Assembly (NCBI RefSeq): GCF_028288465.1
Contig: NZ_JAQBNR010000036.1
Location: 1-64,000 of the forward strand
DNA from: Ferruginibacter sp.
GTDB lineage: Bacteria; Bacteroidota; Bacteroidia; Chitinophagales; Chitinophagaceae
DNA length: 64,000 nt
Reading direction: 5' to 3'
The notes under the pieces are model-generated. The model ran no database searches. It was given only the letters and a program-made list of their open reading frames with translations, and was not told where the DNA came from. Numbering within the stretch: the stretch's first letter is position 1; every line of letters starts with the position of its first letter. Shown in pieces: positions 33,872 through 43,190 of this stretch. The position numbers were made by a program, and so were the translations under genes.

Positions 33872-35155
33872 TTAAAAACTAAAACCGGGCCTGTCACTGC
33901 GGTTATTTATCTGGGATATACCTATCAGCTGATCCGCCTGGTCAGTAAAAGATTTATAGTACACCAGTATGGTATAACTATTTTCAGTTTCCCAATAGTT
34001 ACCATCCATGTCAGTTCTTTTGGAAGGATCATTTTTATCAACAAGCGCATAGCCGTAACTATAATAGCCTTGCTTTAAATACTGGGTATTTTCATAAATA
34101 CCCCTTTCTGTATTGAAATGCATTTTACTACTTTCATTCAACTGGTAGTCCGTTAACTGACCAATTAAATAAAGGTCTTTATCAGCAAAAGCATTATTGC
34201 CCGGTGGTATATATTTAAAATGAATATTGGCGTAATCGCCCTGCCAGTAAGGATTAATTGATTCATAAGTTGTAACCAGGTATTTACCATCCAGGTCTGC
34301 ATAATATACATACCGTTGACCGCTCCTGTCGCCATCGGCCTTTACATATAAATCAGTTCTTTTGCTATTGGCGCTGTCAACACGTTCACTTAATAAACGA
34401 AAGCTTCTAAGGTCAAGCCACCGCCATTCTTTTCCTGCGGCAAATACAAAATTGTTTTCATTGCTGTATTCAAGCGAATTGTTTCTTATAAAAGTGGGCA
34501 GCACATTTCCCTGCGCAATATCCCAGCGGTTATTTTGCAAAACCACCACTTTCACCTGCTGACTGGCGTTACTGGTATTTACCCCTGCCAGGTTAACGGT
34601 AAACTTTAAATGCTGATGCGTATTATACCTGTCTGGTGTAAAAGGCTGTAACACCTGTGCAGATACGCTTGCCTTGGAATCCAGCACCAGCAAGGCCCTG
34701 GTAAAAGCAAGCTTACTGGTATCGCCATCTAAAAATACTTTTACAATATAGTTGCCGCTGCGGATGGGCATACTGTTTGTTTCCGGCAGTGTTGCCTGGT
34801 AATGAACATACCTTGTATAGGCAATAGATGAAAACCGGTAGGTGGAAATGCGTTGCTGCGTGAAGCCTTTTATAAAATCAAACGGACTCAGGTTAACCGG
34901 TTGCCAGTTGTAATCGCATAACTGGTAAGTGTAGTAATAGCTTTTTACCCGGTTGTCCATATCATCAAAATGCAGTTCTGTTCTGTCGCTGCTGTTGAGT
35001 TTATAAATTGCCATAGATTCCTGGTCGCCATAGGCATGAAATCTTACTGTATGAATATTGGTATCATAAATTACGTCGGGGTTGGTTTGTGCTGGCAGCG
35101 TTTGCTGCGCCAGTAAAAACAGGATGGCAGCAGGGATCAATTTAAAAATGTGCAT
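33872..35155 (-). CDS. DUF5103 type IX secretion plug protein
   Basis: ATG 35155 starts a good signal peptide (MHIFKLIPAAILFLLAQQTLPAQ), giving 427 residues. Upstream codons open to 35251 lack signal features. The sequence FHAYGDQESMAIYKLNSSDRTELHFDDM, YYYTYQLCDYNWQP and FIKGFTQQRISTYRFSS is diagnostic of DUF5103. Family knowledge: the Plug protein closes the periplasmic end of the SprA translocon in the type IX secretion system when PorV and substrate are absent. The divergent LolC/E-type permease starts 49 bp away. Confidence 0.9.
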   Translation of the reverse strand: MHIFKLIPAAILFLLAQQTLPAQTNPDVIYDTNIHTVRFHAYGDQESMAIYKLNSSDRTELHFDDMDNRVKSYYYTYQLCDYNWQPVNLSPFDFIKGFTQQRISTYRFSSIAYTRYVHYQATLPETNSMPIRSGNYIVKVFLDGDTSKLAFTRALLVLDSKASVSAQVLQPFTPDRYNTHQHLKFTVNLAGVNTSNASQQVKVVVLQNNRWDIAQGNVLPTFIRNNSLEYSNENNFVFAAGKEWRWLDLRSFRLLSERVDSANSKRTDLYVKADGDRSGQRYVYYADLDGKYLVTTYESINPYWQGDYANIHFKYIPPGNNAFADKDLYLIGQLTDYQLNESSKMHFNTERGIYENTQYLKQGYYSYGYALVDKNDPSKRTDMDGNYWETENSYTILVYYKSFTDQADQLIGISQINNRSDRPGFSF

Positions 35156-35172
35156 GTAGTTATTAAAATATT

Positions 35173-35180
35173 TACTTTTG
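35173..35180 (+). promoter_or_regulatory. -7 element of the permease gene
   Basis: TACTTTTG matches TAnnTTTG exactly, 24 bp before the TTG start codon at 35204. No clear -33 element is seen. Confidence 0.4.
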
Positions 35181-35203
35181 AAAGATAGCAAAAAATACGC
35201 CGA

Positions 35204-36433
35204 TTGAATATATCCGCTTTTATAGCACGCAGAATTGCCTTTAACCGGCAAAATACTTTTTCACGTTTTATCATCCGGCTCGCCATCGGCGCCACTTCCA
35301 TCAGCGTAGCGGTAATGATAGTGGCATTGAGCTTTGTAAACGGTTTTCAAAATGTAATAAGTGATAAAATTTTCAGCTTCTGGGGCCATATTCATGTGCA
35401 GCAGGATATTGAAAACCGCGTTAGTATTGCAGAACAGTTTCCTATAATTGCCAACGACACGGTTGAAAATATTGTTAAGAAATTGCCGCAGGTAAAAACC
35501 ATTGAACGTTACGCCACTAAATCGGTAATACTAACTTACGGTACCGATATTGAAAGCATCCTGTTAAAAGGCATTGATTCGTCTTTTAATTACAGCCGCC
35601 TGAATCCATTTTTGCAAAAGGGAAAATGGCTCTCGTTTACAGACAGCGGCTACAGCAGCGAAATAAATATTTCGGCCTACATCGCCGGCCAGCTAAATGT
35701 ACAGGTCAATGATACACTGCTTTCTTTTTTTATTCAGGAAGATGGTACCAAACGGCCGCGTAAGCTGAAGATAGCCGGCATTTTTAAAACTTCCATAGAT
35801 GAATATGATAAACAATTCGGCCTGTGCGATATAAATCTCATCCGCCGGATGAACGACTGGAACCCACGACAGATTGGAGGTTATGAAGTTTTTTTGAACG
35901 ATTACCGGCAAACCGATACCGTTGCTACACTGATTAAAGAATTAACGCCACAGGGCTGGAGCGCCAAGACCATTACAGAAATGTACAGCAATATTTTCGA
36001 CTGGCTGGCATTGCAGAATAAAATCAAACTGATACTGATGGGCATTATGATGATCGTTGCCATAGTAAACCTCATCACCTGCCTGCTGATTATTGTATTG
36101 GAAAGAACAAGAATGATTGGTATTTTGAAAGCAACCGGCGCCAGCGACTGGATTGTACAAAAAATATTTTTATACAACACCAGCCTGATAGCCATAACCG
36201 GCATTGTTGCAGGTACTGCATTAGGGCTGTTCATTTGCTGGTTGCAGCAAAAAACCGGCTTTATTAAATTAGATGAAGAGGCTTATTATATGGCCGCCGC
36301 CCACGCAGATGTAGTGTGGTGGCAGGTTGTACTGGTGGACCTTATTACGCTTGCTATTTGCTTTGCCACATTGATTGTACCTACGTTGCTGGTAAAAAAA
36401 ATAAAACCTGTCAAAGCAATTCAGTTTCGTTAA
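35204..36433 (+). CDS. ABC transporter permease (LolC/LolE, FtsX-like)
   Basis: The 409-residue protein begins at a TTG codon ([22 protein letters not shown]). This is the usual LolC/E N terminus, and there is no ATG in front. The first membrane helix (about 23-47) is followed by a large periplasmic MacB-PCD-like domain (about 50-255) and three helices near the C terminus (about 277-300, 322-345 and 372-395). The motif [26 protein letters not shown] is typical of FtsX-fold permeases. In Gram-negative bacteria this protein extracts lipoproteins for transport to the outer membrane. The ATPase gene is not in the window. Confidence 0.9.
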   Translation: MNISAFIARRIAFNRQNTFSRFIIRLAIGATSISVAVMIVALSFVNGFQNVISDKIFSFWGHIHVQQDIENRVSIAEQFPIIANDTVENIVKKLPQVKTIERYATKSVILTYGTDIESILLKGIDSSFNYSRLNPFLQKGKWLSFTDSGYSSEINISAYIAGQLNVQVNDTLLSFFIQEDGTKRPRKLKIAGIFKTSIDEYDKQFGLCDINLIRRMNDWNPRQIGGYEVFLNDYRQTDTVATLIKELTPQGWSAKTITEMYSNIFDWLALQNKIKLILMGIMMIVAIVNLITCLLIIVLERTRMIGILKATGASDWIVQKIFLYNTSLIAITGIVAGTALGLFICWLQQKTGFIKLDEEAYYMAAAHADVVWWQVVLVDLITLAICFATLIVPTLLVKKIKPVKAIQFR

Positions 36434-36453
36434 GATGATTTAAATACAATTTT

Positions 36454-36704
36454 TTGTCCGGGGCTAAGGAGCAACCTTGGGGTACATCGTTGCGTCGCCT
36501 ACTTGTACTTTTTCAGCCTTAGTGTGCTCCCCTACTAATCGTATATGTTCACTGAATTAAATGGCTTTGCTAAATTATACCCTTGTAATAAAAAATGCCG
36601 CCGCACAGCGCAGGTGCTGCGATGCTAAGGCCAGTGCTCAATACAGGTATTATGTAAAAGAGGGAGACGCAACGATGATCCACAAAGCTTCTTAGCCCGG
36701 ACAA
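36454..36704. repeat. Non-coding element with long imperfect terminal inverted repeats
   Basis: The left arm (36454-36496, starting TTGTCCGGGGCTAAG) and the reverse complement of the right arm (36662-36704, ending CTTAGCCCGGACAA) agree at 34 of 43 aligned columns, including an unbroken ATCGTTGCGTC. The middle 165 bp has no credible gene. It fills the gap between convergent genes (permease and methyltransferase). No target-site duplication is evident. It resembles a MITE, REP-type or structured-RNA element. Confidence 0.6.
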
Positions 36705-36712
36705 CTATTTTC

Positions 36713-37456
36713 TTACTGCACAATATGCGACAAAATAATACCTGTTGCCACAGCCGCATTCAACGATTCTGCATGGCCCACTTTTGGTATTGTAATTTTT
36801 TCGGTACAGAGCTCCATCACTTCATCACTAATGCCTTTTGACTCGTTGCCAATTACAATAATGGCTTCCGTTATGCCTTTTAACTGGCTTATTTTTTTGC
36901 CATTCAACGCAGCGGCATATATCTTAATGTGCTCATTTTTTTTGAGCCATTCTGAGATATTTGTATACACCACATTTACGCGGCCCAGGCTGCCCATGGT
37001 GCTTTGCACCACTTTGGGATTATACATGTCGGTACAATTGTCCGAACAAATGATGGCTCCAACGCCAAACCAGTCTGCAATGCGTATGATGGTACCGAGG
37101 TTGCCCGGATCCTGGATGGTATCCAGCACCAGGCTTATTTTACCTTTTGGGTTAACAAGAAGCTGTTTTGATTTTTTAAATACTGCCAGCACCTGGTTGG
37201 GCGTGGTCAATGCAGATATTTTTTCCAGTTCAAAATCGTCAATCACCTGCAGCGGACCGTTATAAGATGCACGAATTAACATTTCATTTTCCTGCATCCA
37301 TGGCTGTAAACCTAATACCTGCTGGCATGAAAATACAGGCGATTGCAACAATTCCATTACTACTTTACTACCTTCGGCAATAAATACATTATCCGCATCC
37401 CTGAATTTTTTGTGGTGCAAACTTTGGATATATTTGGCATATGTTTTACTTAACAT
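36713..37456 (-). CDS. TrmH/SpoU-family RNA 2'-O-methyltransferase
   Basis: ATG 37456 (MLSKTYAKYIQSLHHKKFRDA) gives 247 residues. The frame upstream to 37561 overlaps the divergent gene and does not fit the family. An N-terminal substrate-binding domain (about 1-90) is followed by the knotted SPOUT domain with QDPGNLGTIIRIADWFG (about 112-129), VIGNESKGIS (about 200-209) and LNAAVATGI (about 231-239). Members methylate ribose in rRNA or tRNA. The exact target is not readable. It is divergent with the BamA/TamA-like gene. Confidence 0.92.
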   Translation of the reverse strand: MLSKTYAKYIQSLHHKKFRDADNVFIAEGSKVVMELLQSPVFSCQQVLGLQPWMQENEMLIRASYNGPLQVIDDFELEKISALTTPNQVLAVFKKSKQLLVNPKGKISLVLDTIQDPGNLGTIIRIADWFGVGAIICSDNCTDMYNPKVVQSTMGSLGRVNVVYTNISEWLKKNEHIKIYAAALNGKKISQLKGITEAIIVIGNESKGISDEVMELCTEKITIPKVGHAESLNAAVATGIILSHIVQ

Positions 37457-37484
37457 CGTTCTCTCAAAATTTATAATAGTTAGT

Positions 37485-39926
37485 GTGGTTGTAAAAACGA
37501 AATTTTTGAATGTTCTGAAAAATATTTTTTGCGCAGCATTGCTATTGTCTTCCTGCACCACGGTACGAAATTATCAAAAAGGTAAACCCTTTTTGATAAA
37601 AAATAGTATTGAACTCAAAGGCGGCAATTTTAATACGGATGAAAGAAACATTGCCAGGCAAAGATTATACGATCAGCTGGATGACAGCGCAAAAGTGGTA
37701 ATAATAGATAAATTGTTTTTATTTCACAAAACAACGCCGGCTGCTGCGTACGACACAACCTACTCCTACCGGAGTGCAAGGAATATGATTGGCTCCATGC
37801 TGCACCTCGGTTACTACCAGGCCAAATCTACTGTAAAGATTGATACAGTTAGTGGCAGTTTCTTCAGCACCTGGTCGCTTAAATTTGAAAAGCAGCAACG
37901 GGTGTACGTAAAATATATCATTGATGCTGGTAACCCTACCCTGGTAGATACTTTCAGCTATAACTTAAATAAACCGGAACTACAGCAACTTGCAATTGAA
38001 GCGATGCCCAAATCTTTAATCAAAAAAGGCAATCCTGTTTCCAAGGGTGAAGTGCTGGGAGAAATAAACCGCATGGTGGATGTTTACAGAAATAATGGGT
38101 ACTATAAATTTATTACGGACGATTTAAGGATGCGGGGCGATACTTCTATTTTATCGTTAACCACAATTTCTGACGACCCTTTTGAAAACATCCGTTTACT
38201 TGCAGAAGCCAATCAAAAAAGAAATAAACCCACTATTAAACTTGAAATGATTTTAAATCCGCTGGCAGACAGTATGCGGTTGCAAAAATATTATATTGGT
38301 AATGTGTATCTGTATCCCGATTACAGTGGTGTTGACAGTTTAAACAGCATCCCCTTTTTATCAGATACCACCCGGCGGGACAGCTTTGTTATCCGTTACC
38401 ATAAAAAATTATTCCGCAACGGTTTCCTGGTGCGCAATATGGATTTTAAAAAAGGCGATTTGTACCGGCAGGAAAATTATGCCAAAACCCTCAGTAATTT
38501 TTCAAAGACCGGGGTTTGGCAAAACATCAATATTCAAACCATAGAAAGAAAGGACAGCGTTGCCAAACTGGATATGATTTTGCAAATGATACCCGCCCGT
38601 AAGTATGGCTTTGAAGCCAATGTGGAGGCCAGCTATTCGGTAAACAGCAATACCAATACTGCCACCATAACCAATGGCGGAAACCTGCTGGGATTGTCTA
38701 CCAATCTGTCTTTGCAAAACCGCAATATCCATAAGGAAGGTATTAAGATGACCCATGCCATACGATATGGTGTTGAGTTGAACTTAAATACACAACGCTC
38801 CAGCAGGGTTATCAATTCAAACGAACTGAGTTATACCAACACCATCAGCTTTCCCCGTTTGCTGGGGCCCATCAAACTGCTGCCTAAATCGTGGTTTAAT
38901 AATGGCAGACCGCTTTCACAGCAAACCTTTATCAACACCAATCCATCTTATACAAAAAGAATTGACCTGTTTAATCTTTTTTCAACTGGGCTTGCTTTTG
39001 GTAACCAATGGAGCAACAGATCAAACAGAAAAAACACCATTAAGTTTCCGAATATTGAGTATTCCTACCTTTTCAATCAGTCGGACAGTTTTCGCACCAT
39101 ACTGAACAACAATCCTTATTTACGTTATTCATACAATACAGCGTTGATCATTGGCAGTTCCTACAACTATTCTTCCACTTACATTAATCCAAAACATACC
39201 AACAGGCTCAGGTCTTTTAGTGGTAATGTCGAAGAGTCTGGTTTAATTTGGGGCAGACTGGGGATTTTTAAAAAGGAGTTACGCCAGTTTGTTAAAGTGG
39301 ATGGAGAATATACCTTTTCTATCAATAACCCAAAATCAGCCCGTGTTTTCAGGGCTTTCGTTGGCGTTGGTATTCCGCTGGAAAATAATGATACCGCTTC
39401 TCTTCCCTTTTTTAAACAATATTTCTCCGGCGGTGCCAACAGTATGCGTGGCTGGCCTATTCGTGGCATCGGGCCCGGGGCGAAGCCTTTGGGGACCATC
39501 AACTCTCTTACAAACGACCGCACCGGGGATATCCGCTTTGAAGTAAATGCTGAATACCGTCATGACCTTTTTCAGATAATACCCAACCAGCTTGTTTTAA
39601 AATGGGCGCTTTTTACAGATATTGGTAATGTGTGGAATTTCAGAAATACGCGACCCGGTGGCGGCCCCGACAGCCTGCAGTTCCAGTTTAAAAATTTTTA
39701 TAAACAATTGGGTGCGGATGTGGGTACCGGGTTCCGGTTTGATTTTACCTATGTTGTACTTCGTTTTGATCTTGGCTTTCGGGTAAAAAAACCTGAAATT
39801 GCAAAAAACGATGGTTGGCAAATACCAGATATTAGCTACAATCACTTGTTAAAAGGTGGTGTTGAAAACAGCCAATGGCGACGGGATAATTTCAATTTTA
39901 CAATTGGTTTAAGTTATCCTTTCTAA
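37485..39926 (+). CDS. BamA/TamA-family outer-membrane beta-barrel lipoprotein
   Basis: This is a large outer-membrane protein of about 814 residues. Translation could begin at GTG 37485 or TTG 37506; the latter gives a neat lipoprotein signal (MNVLKNIFCAALLLSSC). The open frame to 37410 overlaps the divergent methyltransferase gene. POTRA-like repeats (about 40-390, for example YRQENYAKTLSNFSKTGVW) precede a 16-strand-type Omp85 barrel with GGANSMRGWPIRGIGPG (about 650-666), the conserved loop-6 (V/I)RG(W/Y) motif. It ends FTIGLSYPF with a terminal aromatic residue. It inserts or assembles outer-membrane proteins or exports a periplasmic product. Confidence 0.9.
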   Translation: MVVKTKFLNVLKNIFCAALLLSSCTTVRNYQKGKPFLIKNSIELKGGNFNTDERNIARQRLYDQLDDSAKVVIIDKLFLFHKTTPAAAYDTTYSYRSARNMIGSMLHLGYYQAKSTVKIDTVSGSFFSTWSLKFEKQQRVYVKYIIDAGNPTLVDTFSYNLNKPELQQLAIEAMPKSLIKKGNPVSKGEVLGEINRMVDVYRNNGYYKFITDDLRMRGDTSILSLTTISDDPFENIRLLAEANQKRNKPTIKLEMILNPLADSMRLQKYYIGNVYLYPDYSGVDSLNSIPFLSDTTRRDSFVIRYHKKLFRNGFLVRNMDFKKGDLYRQENYAKTLSNFSKTGVWQNINIQTIERKDSVAKLDMILQMIPARKYGFEANVEASYSVNSNTNTATITNGGNLLGLSTNLSLQNRNIHKEGIKMTHAIRYGVELNLNTQRSSRVINSNELSYTNTISFPRLLGPIKLLPKSWFNNGRPLSQQTFINTNPSYTKRIDLFNLFSTGLAFGNQWSNRSNRKNTIKFPNIEYSYLFNQSDSFRTILNNNPYLRYSYNTALIIGSSYNYSSTYINPKHTNRLRSFSGNVEESGLIWGRLGIFKKELRQFVKVDGEYTFSINNPKSARVFRAFVGVGIPLENNDTASLPFFKQYFSGGANSMRGWPIRGIGPGAKPLGTINSLTNDRTGDIRFEVNAEYRHDLFQIIPNQLVLKWALFTDIGNVWNFRNTRPGGGPDSLQFQFKNFYKQLGADVGTGFRFDFTYVVLRFDLGFRVKKPEIAKNDGWQIPDISYNHLLKGGVENSQWRRDNFNFTIGLSYPF

Positions 39927-39927
39927 C

Positions 39928-40782
39928 CTAATCCAACGGCAAGCCTGCCCCGTTATTATCTCCGGCGCTCTGATGACCTACAAGGTTTAAAATTGTTTTC
40001 ATGTCAATGGCATCAGCGACCTGCAATTGCCCGATTCTTGTTCTGCGTAAACTGCCAAGATAGCCCCCACAGCCCAATGCAGCACCGAAGTCATTCGCCA
40101 GGCTGCGTATATAAGTCCCCGTAGAACAAACCACCTTAAAACTGACCGCAGGCAAATCAACTCCCGTAATTTCAAATGAATGAATGGTGACATTTCTTGG
40201 CTCTAATTGTACAGCCGTTCCCCGTCTTGCCAGTTCATATAAGGCAACGCCATCTTTTTTTATAGCAGAATAAATGGGTGGCAATTGTTGAATAGCACCG
40301 GTAAATTGTTTTGTAGCATGTATGATTTCATCAGAAGTAAGATGATCGAATTTTGTTTGATGTTCCGGTTCACTTTCGAGGTCGAATGTTGGCGTTACAG
40401 CACCCAGCACAATGTGGCCGGTATACTCTTTTTCCTGCGCCATGAACTCATTTATTTTTTTTGTAAACTTCCCGGTACAAACTATCAGAAGTCCTGTTGC
40501 CAGAGGGTCTAACGTACCAGCATGGCCAATTTTTTTTATCTGTAAAATATTACGGAGCTTTCTTACAATATCAAATGATGTCCAGTGGAGTGGCTTGTCT
40601 ATGAGCAAAACCTTTCCTTCTGCATAAGGCAATTGCAGCGCCGGATCAATCGGAATTCTTGGTACACGCTCCTGTTTTTCAGGATAAGCGCCTTCACCTG
40701 TTTTACTATTGTGTTTGGAACGGTATGATTCTTTACGGGCCAATGCTTTATTTTTTTTGCGAAGGTAAGTGAAGCAAAACAA
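39928..40782 (-). CDS. truB: tRNA pseudouridine(55) synthase
   Basis: The 284-residue protein contains the TruB core: GKVLLIDKPLHWTSFDIVRKLRN (about 55-77), the catalytic GHAGTLDPLATGLLIVCTGK with Asp (about 92-111), YTGHIVLGAVTPTFDLESEP and KVVCSTGTYIRSLANDFGAALG. Residues 1-50 (KKNKALARKESYRSKHNSK and so on) are a basic extension absent from most TruB proteins (about 230-240 residues). The true start may be internal, or the tail may be an RNA-binding addition. The stop is 1 bp from that of the convergent Omp85-type gene. Confidence 0.93.
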   Translation of the reverse strand: MFCFTYLRKKNKALARKESYRSKHNSKTGEGAYPEKQERVPRIPIDPALQLPYAEGKVLLIDKPLHWTSFDIVRKLRNILQIKKIGHAGTLDPLATGLLIVCTGKFTKKINEFMAQEKEYTGHIVLGAVTPTFDLESEPEHQTKFDHLTSDEIIHATKQFTGAIQQLPPIYSAIKKDGVALYELARRGTAVQLEPRNVTIHSFEITGVDLPAVSFKVVCSTGTYIRSLANDFGAALGCGGYLGSLRRTRIGQLQVADAIDMKTILNLVGHQSAGDNNGAGLPLD

Positions 40783-40835
40783 TGCGGTCTTTTATCAATA
40801 TTGCAAGACGTTTCGTGACAAGAGTTATCTGTGCA

Positions 40836-42179
40836 TCAGGTTGCTTGTCTTGCTTTTAACTCAAGGTATTTGTTGATGGTATTTACAGTTAAATTTTCGG
40901 GAGAAGTTAAAATAGATAAAATACCGTTGTTGGAAAGCTCTTTAACAATCAGCCTTTTTTCAAATGCAAATTTTTCAGCAATGGTTTTAACGTACACGTC
41001 TTCTATATTCGTTGCGCTTTGCATGGACAATTGTTTCAATTCCGTATTTTCGAAAAATACGACCATCAGCAAATGATGTTTTGCAATCGACTTTAAATAA
41101 TTGAGCTGCCGTTTTAATCCTGAAAGCGATTCAAAATTAGCGAACAGGATCAGCAGGCTTCTTTGCTTGATCCGGCTGCGTATCTGCAGGTAAAGCATTT
41201 CGTAATCACTTTCTAAAAAATCGGTTTCCTGGTTATACAGCAATTGCAAAATGTTAGCTTTCTGTAACGGCTTACGATCGGCTGCCAGTATGGTGCCCAT
41301 TTTATTGGCGAATGTTATCAATCCAACTTTATCCTGCTTTTGCAAACATACATTGCTTAATACCAGTGTACTATTGATGGCATAGTCCAGCAGACTTAAG
41401 TTATTAAAAGGCATTTTCATCAAACGGCCTTTGTCGATAAGGCAATACACCTGCTGGCTTTTTTCGTCTGTAAAATTATTTACCATAATGGCGGATCGGC
41501 GGGCAGTTGCTTTCCAGTTAATGGTTCGTATATCATCGCCGCGTACATATTCTTTTATCTGTTCAAACTCCATACTGTGGCCGATTTTTCGCATGCGTTT
41601 ACTACCATGTTCCGATTGTATAGTAGTTTGCGAAAGCAGTTCATATTTACGTAGCTGCATAAACGAAGGATATACGGGTACGGTTGTTTCGGCTTCAATA
41701 TCAAAACGGCGCATCAGTAAACCCAGCAGGGATTTTATGTAGATAATAATTTGCCCGAAATGATATTCGCCACGCTCTGTAGGCCTTACAGCATACACGA
41801 TTTCCTTTTGTTGCAGCGCATTAAAGTGCTGCTGTAATATCCAGTCACGTTTTTGAAATTGCACAGGCAGCTCATCAATAATTTCTAATTGCAGTTCAAA
41901 AGGCATCCGGTTGGTAATCTGCAACGTGATCCTGTTTTCATCGCCGTTGCTTAACCTGTCTGCCATCATCCTTTTAGCCTCTGGCTCCCTGCCCACTATA
42001 AAAAGAAAAATATAATCTGTCAATACCAACACACCAATTATAAAACAGCTAATCTGAGGTACTAAAAATAATGGTGCATAAAAAAAAGCAGCAATAAACA
42101 ATACGGCGCAAACGCCCAGCACCAGGTAAAAACGATTGGTTAAATATAGTGCACCGATGTATTTTTTTATTACTGTCAT
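40836..42179 (-). CDS. DUF58 domain protein of the MoxR cluster
   Basis: The 447-residue protein has two N-terminal membrane helices (about 14-34 and 40-61, FYLVLGVCAVLFIAAFFYAPLF and SCFIIGVLVLTDYIFLFIVG). The DUF58 signature is EYVRGDDIRTINWKATARR (about 212-230). A von Willebrand A-like domain follows (VYCLIDKGRLM, about 250-260). It lies 33 bp behind the MoxR gene and probably works with it as an AAA-ATPase/VWA-type chaperone at the inner membrane. The actual substrate is unknown. Confidence 0.92.
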   Translation of the reverse strand: MTVIKKYIGALYLTNRFYLVLGVCAVLFIAAFFYAPLFLVPQISCFIIGVLVLTDYIFLFIVGREPEAKRMMADRLSNGDENRITLQITNRMPFELQLEIIDELPVQFQKRDWILQQHFNALQQKEIVYAVRPTERGEYHFGQIIIYIKSLLGLLMRRFDIEAETTVPVYPSFMQLRKYELLSQTTIQSEHGSKRMRKIGHSMEFEQIKEYVRGDDIRTINWKATARRSAIMVNNFTDEKSQQVYCLIDKGRLMKMPFNNLSLLDYAINSTLVLSNVCLQKQDKVGLITFANKMGTILAADRKPLQKANILQLLYNQETDFLESDYEMLYLQIRSRIKQRSLLILFANFESLSGLKRQLNYLKSIAKHHLLMVVFFENTELKQLSMQSATNIEDVYVKTIAEKFAFEKRLIVKELSNNGILSILTSPENLTVNTINKYLELKARQAT

Positions 42180-42212
42180 TGTTATAAAAGGAAGCGTAAG
42201 GCTAATCCATTT

Positions 42213-43190
42213 TTATCTTGGAACCTCAATTGATTTCAGCATATTTTCAATCAAATCATCTGCGGTTACACCTTCCATTTCTTTTTCAGGTGTAAGAATA
42301 ATACGGTGCCTTAAAACCGGCGAAGCCATCTCCACAATATCCTCCGGTGTTACAAAATCTCTTCCTTTAATGGCAGCACTTGCCTTTGAAGCCCTTAAAA
42401 TTGCCAATGAGGCCCGTGGCGATGCACCAAGGTATAATGCAGGATTGTTGCGGGTTTCAATCACAATCCTGGCAATAAATTCTATCAGCCTCGGCTCAAC
42501 CACAATAGATTGGATAAGCGCCCGGTATTCATGAATTTCTTTTACAGAAACTATTTTATTTACCTGGCCAAGCAACTCCAGTTGCGTATTGCCATGCTGG
42601 TTATTAAGTATACCAATCTCTTCGTGGAGGTTAGGGTATTGTACGTCTATTTTAAAAATAAACCTGTCAAGCTGTGCTTCCGGCAAACGGTAAGTGCCCT
42701 CCTGCTCCACCGGGTTTTGTGTTGCCAGGATGATAAAGGGGAAACGCATTTCGTGTGTTACCCCATCGACGGTTACCTGCCTTTCTTCCATTACCTCAAA
42801 CAATGCTGCCTGTGTTTTAGCAGGAGCCCTGTTGATTTCATCAATCAAAATAATATTACTAAAAACGGGCCCCGGCTTAAAATAAAAATCCCCTTCCTTC
42901 GGATTAAAAACGGACGTACCAACCACGTCACTCGGCATCAGGTCGGGTGTAAACTGTATGCGGCTAAAATCCACATCGATGATTTTTGCCATCAGTTTTG
43001 CAGTAAGGGTTTTTGCAACACCGGGTACGCCTTCTATTAAAATATGCCCGTCGCACAACAAACCAATCATCAGCAGATCTAACATTTTATACTGGCCTAC
43101 AATTACTTTTCCTATCTCGTTGCGAATATTCTGCATTTGCTGGTTAAGTGCAGAAAGATCTGTCCGCTGCTGAAACACTTCTTCTTCCAT
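42213..43190 (-). CDS. MoxR-type AAA+ ATPase
   Basis: The 325-residue protein has Walker A GVPGVAKT (about 55-62), Walker B IILIDEIN (about 114-121), sensor 1 ATQNPVEQEGTYRLPEAQLDRF (about 154-175) and the C-terminal GASPRASLAIL. These are diagnostic of the MoxR family. The start codon overlaps the upstream DUF4350 stop by one base (TAATG). MoxR proteins are thought to help mature metalloenzymes or envelope complexes in partnership with DUF58/VWA proteins. Confidence 0.95.
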   Translation of the reverse strand: MEEEVFQQRTDLSALNQQMQNIRNEIGKVIVGQYKMLDLLMIGLLCDGHILIEGVPGVAKTLTAKLMAKIIDVDFSRIQFTPDLMPSDVVGTSVFNPKEGDFYFKPGPVFSNIILIDEINRAPAKTQAALFEVMEERQVTVDGVTHEMRFPFIILATQNPVEQEGTYRLPEAQLDRFIFKIDVQYPNLHEEIGILNNQHGNTQLELLGQVNKIVSVKEIHEYRALIQSIVVEPRLIEFIARIVIETRNNPALYLGASPRASLAILRASKASAAIKGRDFVTPEDIVEMASPVLRHRIILTPEKEMEGVTADDLIENMLKSIEVPR

